NCBI GenBank assembly: GCA_000435835.1
Contig: FR883363.1
Location: 1-7,674, forward strand
Length of the DNA: 7,674 nt
DNA from: Clostridium sp. CAG:221
GTDB taxonomy: Bacteria; Bacillota; Clostridia; Clostridiales; Clostridiaceae
Direction of reading: 5' to 3'
The translations under genes and the position numbers were made by a program. Below the pieces are notes generated by a model. It made no database searches, was not told where the DNA came from, and saw only the letters and a list, made by a program, of their open reading frames with translations. Below, in pieces: positions 1 through 5,393 of the stretch. Position 1 is the stretch's first letter. Each line of letters begins with the position of its first letter.

Positions 1-715
1 AAAGACAAAGAGAAAATGTGGATAATACTCTTATATTTTGTGAATTAATATTTTTTAATAAGGCTTTAGTGGCTAATGATAAAATCCAACCAATAAAAAT
101 GCTGATAATAATAGTAAAAGGAATAGAAATAAGTTCATCAATAATAGAAACAGATTCACCATTTATACCTGCAAAATAAATACTGATAAAAGTAGTAAAT
201 AGTGTTATGGCTACAGTGTCATCAGCAGAGGCTCCAACTAAAATCATTTGCGGAATAGCTTTATCTTGACCTATCTTTCTATTTATCAAATCTACCATGG
301 AAGGAACTAAAACAGCTGGACTTACAGCGGCAATAATAAATCCTAGTATGGCACCTTGTACAAAGGTAAAGTTTAAAAATATTGTTGATAAAAAAGCAAT
401 GGTCAATCCTTCTAATGTGGCAGGAACAACACTTAATAATATTGCAGGGCGTCCAATTTGCTTCATTTGCTTTAAGCTTATGCCAAGTCCGCCAATGAAA
501 AGTACAGTAACTAAGGCAATATCCTTTAATGTAGGAGCTATATTTAAAGTTGCTTTTGGCACAAGATTAAGAAAAGAAGGACCTATAATCATTCCAATAA
601 GAATCATGCCTATAAGAGAAGGTAATTTTAATTTTTCAGCTAGCTTTCCGCTAAGATTAGCTAAGAATCCTATTAAAATTAAGCTTAAAATAATTAGTAT
701 AATTTTAGTTAACAT
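1..715 (-). CDS. Cation:proton antiporter (Na+/H+ exchanger family), N-terminal part, cut by the window edge
   Basis: I translated the minus strand by hand from the ATG at 715. It stays open for 238 codons to the window edge, so the C-terminal part is missing. The protein is strongly hydrophobic, beginning MLTKIILIILSLILIGFLAN, with a succession of membrane helices. A proline-containing segment, AAVSPAVLVPS (residues 129-139), and GASADDTVAI (161-170) carry hallmarks of the CPA1/CPA2 antiporter core; the paired Asp165-Asp166 is where the ion-binding acidic residues of this fold sit. Family members exchange Na+ or K+ for H+ across the cytoplasmic membrane. A CCTCC at 722-726 (GGAGG on the minus strand) lies 6 nt before the start. 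The gene sits behind a fluoride-type riboswitch, so its physiological role is probably fluoride tolerance. Antiporters of this fold are, as I recall, recurrent partners of that RNA. Substrate is inferred, not shown. Confidence 0.88.
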   Translation of the reverse strand, partial: MLTKIILIILSLILIGFLANLSGKLAEKLKLPSLIGMILIGMIIGPSFLNLVPKATLNIAPTLKDIALVTVLFIGGLGISLKQMKQIGRPAILLSVVPATLEGLTIAFLSTIFLNFTFVQGAILGFIIAAVSPAVLVPSMVDLINRKIGQDKAIPQMILVGASADDTVAITLFTTFISIYFAGINGESVSIIDELISIPFTIIISIFIGWILSLATKALLKNINSQNIRVLSTFSLCL

Positions 716-739
716 AAGAAACCTCCAGTTTAAAATAAT

Positions 740-790
740 AAAAAAAGCTAATGAATTCCACAACAAAAAAAGTTGTAGAAGTCATCAGCT
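740..790 (-). terminator. Conditional intrinsic terminator of the fluoride-riboswitch expression platform
   Basis: On the minus strand, 790-772 pairs with 764-746 to give a 19-position stem with one mismatch (C781 opposite U755). It is closed by a loop of seven U and followed by seven U at 746-740. The 5' arm includes AGCTGATGACTTCTAC, the 3' half of the aptamer and its pseudoknot strand. The terminator and the folded aptamer therefore cannot coexist. This predicts termination without ligand and read-through into the antiporter with ligand. Confidence 0.85.
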
Positions 791-836
791 ATTACGCAGT
801 TTTGATATTAATCAAGGGAGAACTTCATTCCCTACG
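775..836 (-). ncRNA. Fluoride riboswitch aptamer (crcB motif)
   Basis: Read on the minus strand, the leader matches the crcB motif as I remember it. Stem P1 is AGGGA (833-829) with TCCCT (819-815). The P1 loop is ATGAAGTTC (828-820). A conserved AAACTGC segment lies at 802-796, and the terminal AGCTGATGACTTCTAC at 790-775. Loop bases GAAGT (826-822) pair perfectly with ACTTC (782-778), giving the pseudoknot that builds the fluoride pocket in known structures. The known Thermotoga and Bacillus aptamers have the same order (GATG loop, AAAC, CTGATG/CTAATG, CTCTAC/CTCCTAC). Unusual points are a 13-nt insertion after P1 that can form a small hairpin (814-803) and a very short second stem. The RNA starts just after the predicted transcription start and lies upstream of a cation:proton antiporter. 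Confidence 0.85.
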
Positions 837-843
837 TTAATGA

Positions 844-872
844 ATTATATCAAAATCTATTTAAGTATTCAA
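844..872 (-). promoter_or_regulatory. Sigma-A promoter of the riboswitch-antiporter transcript
   Basis: The minus strand has TTGAAT at 872-867, a 17-bp spacer, and a perfect TATAAT at 849-844. The start point is expected at about 838-836, directly at the 5' edge of the aptamer. This supports the riboswitch reading. Confidence 0.8.
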
Positions 873-925
873 TATAGAAATAATAAGTAAAAATCTAGGA
901 AATATATGTAAAAAATATAGAAATA

Positions 926-934
926 TGGTATTAT
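926..934 (+). promoter_or_regulatory. Extended -10 promoter for the lipoprotein gene
   Basis: TGGTATTAT at 926-934 fits an extended -10 (TGn plus TATTAT). The matching -35 position, 906-911 (ATGTAA), is weak at 3 of 6 bases. The start would be near 941, about 29 nt before the lipoprotein ATG. It is divergent from the antiporter promoter. Confidence 0.45.
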
Positions 935-969
935 ATACATATAAGTAAGAGGTAAATGGAGGAGAAATA

Positions 970-1476
970 ATGAAAAAGGTTATATTAGCAGCAGTTATAG
1001 GAATATCAGCAATGTCTTTTGTTTCCTGTGGAAATACTGAAGTAAATGAAGATAATATTAAAAATAAATATAATGTTGATGAATATGTTGAAAAGGGAGC
1101 CACTGTAGAAAAATATTTGCCATCAGGTTCAGTAGTTATGAAGGATTCTAAAGGAACGAAGTTTTATTTAGGTAAAGATAGTTCCTATAAAGTAGCATTA
1201 AATGATGAGGGCATAATACTACCATATGTGGATGTAAATGATAATGTTTATTATTTTGATAGTTCAGTAAAAACTTTACCAGAAGGCTTTGAAAAGTCAG
1301 GAAGAATAAGTAGTTATGGTGGTAGTGAAAATTTAGTAAAAAGCAATATTAAAGATAGTTATTCTTTTATTCAGAGTTTAACAGTATATAGTAATCCAAA
1401 AGAAAAAGGTCTTATATATACACAATATAGAGGTGAAGATAACTATGATGTATGGAAGATTTATGAGGGATTATAA
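970..1476 (+). CDS. Small predicted lipoprotein of unknown function
   Basis: This 168-residue protein begins with a typical lipoprotein signal: MKK, a hydrophobic stretch at residues 4-18, then FVSC with the candidate lipidated Cys20 followed by Gly. After cleavage it should be anchored to the outer face of the cytoplasmic membrane. The remaining roughly 148 residues are polar with many Tyr, Gly and Ser, alternate like a beta-rich domain, and show no metal-binding motif or catalytic signature I recognise. The C-terminus YDVWKIYEGL is aromatic. GGAGGAG at 958-964 lies 5 nt before the ATG and fixes the start. The PIN-like gene begins 63 bp downstream with no clear terminator between them, so co-transcription is possible. 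I do not recognise the family and assign no function. Confidence 0.82.
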   Translation: MKKVILAAVIGISAMSFVSCGNTEVNEDNIKNKYNVDEYVEKGATVEKYLPSGSVVMKDSKGTKFYLGKDSSYKVALNDEGIILPYVDVNDNVYYFDSSVKTLPEGFEKSGRISSYGGSENLVKSNIKDSYSFIQSLTVYSNPKEKGLIYTQYRGEDNYDVWKIYEGL

Positions 1477-1539
1477 TTAAGATTAATAATATTAAGAAAA
1501 ATAAAATCATAAAAGTGTAGAATTGAGGGAAGTGAATTA

Positions 1540-1968
1540 ATGAGTAAGATTTTTTTAGTGGATTGTGAAAATGAGTTTAATGATGCTTTTATAGAGCTGT
1601 ATAATGCTAGAAAAGGAGATGAAGTACATTTTTTTATATCTCCAAATGCCCATAAGATAGATGGATATTTAATGAATAAACTAAAGGAAAAGCAAATAAA
1701 GTATTGGTTTGAAGAATGTGTAGTTGATGAAGATAATGATATGGGGAAATGCCTTATAGCCTTTTTAGGAGTTATGATATCTAGGTATCCCTTAAGTGGA
1801 TGTGAATTTTATATTGTTTCTAATGATAAAGGATATGAAAATCCTGTTACCTTTATAAAAAATACCATTAGAGGAAATTATGAAGTCAATTATATTAATA
1901 CATTTAAGGTAAGAAATAAGGATATAGAAACAGCTATAACTGAAATTCCTGAAATAGTTTTAGAATAA
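1540..1968 (+). CDS. PIN-like (NYN-like) domain protein
   Basis: This 142-residue soluble protein appears to be a single PIN-like domain. Residues 4-11 (IFLVDCEN) resemble the first beta strand of PIN/NYN nucleases, with the metal-ligand Asp8. FYIVSNDKGYENPVTFIK (residues 90-107) resembles the late strand with the SxDKGF-type motif, with Asp96 as the acidic residue. Small Firmicute proteins of this kind, as I recall them, carry a central Asp in a LDFQLV-like helix; here the aligned region is DNDMGKCLIAFLG (65-77), with Gly at that place. It may therefore be a divergent or inactive nuclease, or an RNA-binding version. A GAGGGA at 1525-1530 lies 9 nt upstream of the ATG. It follows the lipoprotein gene by 63 bp. 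The RNA or DNA target is unknown, and the family call rests on motif memory. Confidence 0.7.
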   Translation: MSKIFLVDCENEFNDAFIELYNARKGDEVHFFISPNAHKIDGYLMNKLKEKQIKYWFEECVVDEDNDMGKCLIAFLGVMISRYPLSGCEFYIVSNDKGYENPVTFIKNTIRGNYEVNYINTFKVRNKDIETAITEIPEIVLE

Positions 1969-1985
1969 TATAGTAATGATACACA

Positions 1986-1991
1986 TATAAT
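1986..1991 (+). promoter_or_regulatory. Possible -10 element for the Mn riboswitch transcript
   Basis: A perfect TATAAT lies about 35 nt before the riboswitch P1. The 17-bp-spaced -35 position (GAATAA at 1963-1968) is poor, so the promoter is only tentative. Read-through from the PIN-like gene is an alternative, since no terminator is visible after it. Confidence 0.35.
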
Positions 1992-2024
1992 TTTAAAAAT
2001 AACATAAGCACAAAATATTTATGA

Positions 2025-2112
2025 TTTTAAAAGGGAGTAGTTTAAATTATAGCATCAACAATCCCGGCATTGCCTGGTGCTATAAGCCACCTAATGGTAA
2101 CGAGACTTTTAA
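2025..2112 (+). ncRNA. yybP-ykoY (Mn2+-sensing) riboswitch aptamer
   Basis: Recognised from its conserved parts in order. P1 is TTAAAAG (2027-2033) with CTTTTAA (2106-2112). The L1 signature GGGAGTAG is at 2033-2040. An arm TTATAGCA (2047-2054) with TGCTATAA (2078-2085) encloses the conserved ATCAA and CCTGG internal-loop strands and the hairpin CAAT/ATTG (2059-2062, 2069-2072). A second short hairpin is at 2087-2098, and ACGAGAC closes the junction before P1. In known members, L1 and the CAUCA loop dock together to hold Mn2+. The location upstream of a P2-type ATPase is one of the classic contexts of this class. L1 here reads AGGGAG rather than the more usual GGGGAG. Confidence 0.9.
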
Positions 2113-2154
2113 TATAATTCTTAAAAAATAAGAATTATATTAAAGGTCTTTTTT
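2103..2154 (+). terminator. Conditional intrinsic terminator of the Mn riboswitch
   Basis: 2103-2122 pairs with 2130-2149 in a continuous 20-bp stem with one G-U pair. It has a 7-nt A-rich loop and ends in TTTTTT at 2149-2154. The 5' arm includes CTTTTAA at 2106-2112, the 3' strand of aptamer P1. Ligand-stabilised P1 therefore competes with the terminator, which predicts that Mn2+ turns the ATPase gene on. Confidence 0.88.
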
Positions 2155-2197
2155 ATTTATTTAAAAATATTATTTAATAAATATTAGGAGGAGTTAT

Positions 2198-4804
2198 ATG
2201 GAAAAATTATATGGTAAGGATAGCCAAACTATCTTAAAAGAATTTAAAACTACAGAAAAGGGTTTATCAGATAATGAAGTAAAAAAGAGGAAGGAAAGCT
2301 TTGGTAATAATGCTTTAAAGGAAAAAAAGAGAAAAGGCATTTTAAAAGTATTCTTTAATCAATTTAAGGATTTATTGGTAGGCATATTAATAGTTGCTGG
2401 AATTATATCTATAATTACCGATAATGTTGAAAGTACTTTAGTCATTTTCATAGTAATACTTTTAAATGCAATTCTCGGTACTGTTCAATATTTTAAGGCA
2501 GAGCAATCATTAGAAGCACTAAAGTCACTTACAGCAGCTAAATGTAAGGTAATAAGAGATGGAATCAAGCAGGAGATATTATCGAAAGATATTGTACCAG
2601 GTGATATTTTATTTTTAGAGGCAGGAGACCTTATTGCAGCAGATGGAAGAATAATAGAAAATCATTCATTGCAGGTAAATGAAAGCTCACTTACAGGAGA
2701 ATCTTTAGCTGTTGAAAAAAATGCAGAAGTACTTAGTGACGATGAAATACCTTTAAGTGATCGAAAAAATATGGTTTTTGGCGGAACCTTAGTAACTTAT
2801 GGACGAGCAATAGCTGTGGTAACTTCCACTGGAATGAATTCTGAATTAGGGAAGATAGCAAATTTAATGGAAAATACTCAGGCAAAAGAAACACCATTAC
2901 AAAAGACTTTAGATAAATTTAGTGGAAAGTTAGCTATAATAATAATTACCATATGTATTATAGTATTTGTATTAGAAATATATAGAGATGAAAGTATATT
3001 AAATGCATTAATGTTTGCTGTGGCACTGGCTGTAGCAGCAATTCCAGAAGCATTAAGCTCCATAGTAACAATTGTACTTGCTTTAGGAACAGAAAAAATG
3101 GCAAAAGAAAATGCCATAATCAAGGATTTAAAGGCAGTTGAAGGCTTAGGAGCAGTTTCAGTAATATGTTCAGATAAGACGGGGACACTTACACAAAATA
3201 AGATGACTGTACAAAAGGTTTATGTAGATAATAAGCTTATTGAAGGACGAGAACTTAAAAAAGATAATTTAGCACATAGATTCTTAATTAATAATGCACT
3301 TCTTTGTAATGATTCCGTAACGGTAGAAGGTAAAGAAATAGGTGACCCTACAGAAGTTGCATTAGTAAATTTAGGGGAAGAACTTCATTTAGATGAACTG
3401 GTTATACGTGAAAAATATCAGCGAATTTCTGAAATACCTTTTGATTCAGATAGAAAACTAATGAGTACAGTAAATATTGTAAATAATAAGCAAGTATTAT
3501 TTACTAAAGGTGCATTAGATGTATTAATTAATAAAGTTAATTATGTGGCTGATTCTCATGGCATAAGAAAGTTAAATGATGAAGAAAGAAAGGAAATAAT
3601 AAGTGTAAATAAGCAGTTATCAGAACAGGGGCTTAGAATTTTAGCTTTTGCTTATAAAGAATTGCAAGATAAAGAAGAAATAACAAAGGAAGATGAAAAT
3701 GATTATGTATTTACGGGCCTTATTTCTATGATAGATCCTCCAAGAGTAGAAAGTAAAGATGCTGTTCATAAATGTATAATGGCGGGAATTAAGCCAGTTA
3801 TGATTACAGGTGATCATAAGGTTACGGCAGCGGCTATTGCTAGGGAAATTGGTATAATGGGAAAAGATGATATAGCTGTTGAAGGACTTGAAATTGATAA
3901 ATTAAATGATGAACAATTAAAAGAAAAAGTGAAAAATATATCTGTTTATGCTAGAGTTTCTCCGGAACATAAAATTAGAATTGTTAGAGCATGGCAGTCA
4001 TCAGGAGAAATTGTAGCTATGACAGGTGATGGAGTTAATGATGCTCCAGCATTAAAGCAGGCTGATATTGGAGTGGCCATGGGAATAACAGGAACTGAGG
4101 TATCTAAGGATGCAGCTTCTGTAATACTAACAGATGATAATTTTTCAACTATAGTTAAGGCTGTTGAAAATGGTAGAAATATATATAACAATATTAAGAA
4201 TTCCATAAAGTTTTTATTATCAGGTAATCTTTCAGCAATAATAGCTGTTCTTTATTGTGCAATAATTAATCTTCCTATGCCATTTGCAGCAGTACACCTA
4301 TTATTCATAAATTTATTAACTGATAGCATGCCAGCCATAGCCATTGGAATGGAAAAAAGTAATGGTAATTTATTAAAGGAAAAACCGAGAGGTAGAAATG
4401 AAAGTATTTTAAATAAAGAATTATTAAAGATAGTAGCATTTGAAGGTATTATAATATCTATTTTTACCATAATATCTTTTTATGGTGGAAATCCTAATTT
4501 AAATCCTAAAGCAGCATCTACCATGGCATTTTCAACATTATGTCTTGCTAGATTGTTTCATGGATTTAATTGTAGAGGAAATCAATCTATTTTTAAATTA
4601 GGAATTACTACAAATATATATAGTATATGTGCATTTTTGGTAGGAGTACTTTTATTAAGTACAGTTTTATTTATACCGCCTTTAAAGATAGTTTTTAATG
4701 TTGTGTCATTAAGTGGTAATCAGTATTTGTTATTAATATTTTGTGCAATTATGCCTACAGTAATTATACAATTATTAAAAATAATAGTTTCTTATAAAAA
4801 ATAG
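2198..4804 (+). CDS. P2-type cation-transporting P-type ATPase, probable Mn2+/Ca2+ exporter
   Basis: Complete 868-residue P-type ATPase. It has an N-terminal cation-ATPase domain, membrane helices M1-M2 (about 55-98), and an actuator domain with TGES (166-169). M3-M4 follow (about 245-297), with PEALS at 283-287. The catalytic loop contains DKTGT with phosphorylated Asp326, KGA (437-439), TGDH (537-540) and GDGVND (610-615). M5-M10 follow (about 668-864). The ion-site residues match a SERCA-like site II: Glu284, Asn705, Thr708, Asp709, plus Asn677 in M5. The position of SERCA Glu771 is Ala680, so one ion per cycle is likely, as in LMCA1 and PMR1. Relatives behind the same riboswitch class (Lactococcus YoaB, pneumococcal MgtA) export Mn2+ or Ca2+. 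AGGAGGAG at 2186-2193 sets the start. The riboswitch upstream supports Mn2+ efflux from the cytoplasm; Ca2+ remains possible. Confidence 0.93.
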   Translation: MEKLYGKDSQTILKEFKTTEKGLSDNEVKKRKESFGNNALKEKKRKGILKVFFNQFKDLLVGILIVAGIISIITDNVESTLVIFIVILLNAILGTVQYFKAEQSLEALKSLTAAKCKVIRDGIKQEILSKDIVPGDILFLEAGDLIAADGRIIENHSLQVNESSLTGESLAVEKNAEVLSDDEIPLSDRKNMVFGGTLVTYGRAIAVVTSTGMNSELGKIANLMENTQAKETPLQKTLDKFSGKLAIIIITICIIVFVLEIYRDESILNALMFAVALAVAAIPEALSSIVTIVLALGTEKMAKENAIIKDLKAVEGLGAVSVICSDKTGTLTQNKMTVQKVYVDNKLIEGRELKKDNLAHRFLINNALLCNDSVTVEGKEIGDPTEVALVNLGEELHLDELVIREKYQRISEIPFDSDRKLMSTVNIVNNKQVLFTKGALDVLINKVNYVADSHGIRKLNDEERKEIISVNKQLSEQGLRILAFAYKELQDKEEITKEDENDYVFTGLISMIDPPRVESKDAVHKCIMAGIKPVMITGDHKVTAAAIAREIGIMGKDDIAVEGLEIDKLNDEQLKEKVKNISVYARVSPEHKIRIVRAWQSSGEIVAMTGDGVNDAPALKQADIGVAMGITGTEVSKDAASVILTDDNFSTIVKAVENGRNIYNNIKNSIKFLLSGNLSAIIAVLYCAIINLPMPFAAVHLLFINLLTDSMPAIAIGMEKSNGNLLKEKPRGRNESILNKELLKIVAFEGIIISIFTIISFYGGNPNLNPKAASTMAFSTLCLARLFHGFNCRGNQSIFKLGITTNIYSICAFLVGVLLLSTVLFIPPLKIVFNVVSLSGNQYLLLIFCAIMPTVIIQLLKIIVSYKK

Positions 4805-4815
4805 TTCTAAATAAG

Positions 4816-4853
4816 TAATAAAGAAGCCCAGAAGTTCATGGGCTTCTTTATTA
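4816..4853 (+). terminator. Intrinsic terminator after the P2 ATPase gene
   Basis: TAATAAAGAAGCCC (4816-4829) pairs perfectly with GGGCTTCTTTATTA (4840-4853) around a 10-nt loop, with a T-rich distal arm. It starts 12 bp after the stop codon and isolates this transcription unit from the metal-repressor operon. Confidence 0.88.
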
Positions 4854-4936
4854 ATATAATGACAGTAATTCTTTAAATTATTATTGAAAAGGGCATACTA
4901 TTACAAACAATTTTTTATAAAAGATATACAAATTTC

Positions 4937-4965
4937 TTGACAATAAAAGGAAATAAGCATAATAT
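4937..4965 (+). promoter_or_regulatory. Sigma-A promoter of the cadC-cadA operon
   Basis: A perfect TTGACA (4937-4942), a 17-bp spacer, and TAATAT (4960-4965). The expected start is near 4972, immediately before the palindromic operator. A bound repressor would therefore block initiation or early elongation. Confidence 0.75.
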
Positions 4966-4976
4966 ATAAATATAAA

Positions 4977-4998
4977 CATATGAACAATTATTCATATG
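4977..4998 (+). promoter_or_regulatory. ArsR/SmtB-type operator (inverted repeat)
   Basis: CATATGAA (4977-4984) and TTCATATG (4991-4998) form a perfect inverted repeat with a 6-bp centre. The core TGAACAATTATTCA closely resembles the TGAAyA-nn-TATTCA operator used by SmtB/ZiaR-type repressors, as I remember it. It lies between the promoter and the regulator's start codon, as expected for autoregulation. Confidence 0.82.
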
Positions 4999-5002
4999 AT
5001 AA

Positions 5003-5006
5003 GGGG
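5003..5006 (+). promoter_or_regulatory. Ribosome binding site that fixes the repressor start at 5014
   Basis: GGGG in AAGGGGTG (5001-5008) lies 7 nt before the ATG at 5014. The earlier in-frame ATG at 4996 has no such site and is embedded in the operator. Confidence 0.65.
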
Positions 5007-5013
5007 TGTAGTG

Positions 5014-5379
5014 ATGGAAAATAATGAAAGAAAAATTGAAAGTTGTAATGGAAATATAATTCATGAAGATATTGTAGTAAGAGTTAAAGATCAATTACCA
5101 GCAGAAGAAACACTATATGATTTAGCAGAGCTTTTTAAAGTTTTTGGAGATACAACAAGGATTAAGATAATATGTGCACTATTTGAATCAGAAATGTGTG
5201 TATGTGATTTATCTTGTCTTTTAAATATGACTCAATCAGCTATTTCTCATCAACTTAGAGTTTTAAAGTCAGCTAGATTAGTTAAGTTTAGAAGAGAAGG
5301 AAAAGTGGTTTATTATTCATTAGACGATGAGCATATAAAACACATATATGATGCAGGATTAAATCATATAAGCGAATAA
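5014..5379 (+). CDS. cadC: ArsR/SmtB/CadC-family metal-sensing repressor
   Basis: This 121-residue winged-helix repressor is of the metal-releasing type: apo-protein binds the operator, and metal binding releases it. The recognition region contains CVCDL (62-66) and TQSAISHQLRVLK (73-85), followed by the beta-wing FRREGKVVYYSL (92-103). Both known metal sites can be drawn. The alpha3N site would use Cys11, His17, Cys62, Cys64 and perhaps Asp65, as in CadC for Cd/Pb/Zn. The alpha5 site has Asp105, His107, His118 and Glu121, matching the SmtB Zn ligands with a one-residue offset. I chose ATG 5014 over the longer in-frame ATG at 4996 on ribosome-site grounds. The exporter gene follows after 14 bp, so the two form one operon, probably autoregulated through the upstream palindrome. 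Whether the natural inducer is Cd, Pb or Zn cannot be told from sequence; CzrA- or SmtB-like naming is also possible. Confidence 0.92.
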   Translation: MENNERKIESCNGNIIHEDIVVRVKDQLPAEETLYDLAELFKVFGDTTRIKIICALFESEMCVCDLSCLLNMTQSAISHQLRVLKSARLVKFRREGKVVYYSLDDEHIKHIYDAGLNHISE

Positions 5380-5382
5380 AAG

Positions 5383-5387
5383 GGAGG
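5383..5387 (+). promoter_or_regulatory. Ribosome binding site that fixes the cadA start at 5394
   Basis: GGAGG directly abuts an ATG at 5388, leaving no spacer. It lies 6 nt before the next in-frame ATG at 5394, a normal distance. Translation therefore most likely begins at 5394, shortening the protein by two residues. Confidence 0.75.
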
Positions 5388-5393
5388 ATGGTT

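Noticed and set aside
297..890. Plus-strand open frame of 197 codons
   Set aside because: It overlaps the antiporter on the opposite strand and its riboswitch leader, has no ribosome site, and its translation lacks protein-like character. The minus-strand reading is a clear membrane transporter.
861..1103. Minus-strand open frame of 80 codons
   Set aside because: It overlaps the lipoprotein gene start and the antiporter promoter; hydrophobic content follows from the AT-rich complement.
2020..2025. TATGAT as a -10 element before the Mn riboswitch
   Set aside because: A start from here would fall within the 5' strand of P1 and destroy the aptamer, and no -35 match is present at 17 bp.
4854..4936. 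Stretch between the ATPase terminator and the cad promoter
   Set aside because: It was examined for small genes, hairpins and binding sites; only AT-rich sequence without clear structure was seen.
4996..4998. Upstream in-frame ATG for the ArsR-family gene
   Set aside because: It lies inside the operator palindrome with no ribosome site. ATG 5014 has GGGG at normal spacing and gives the usual family length.
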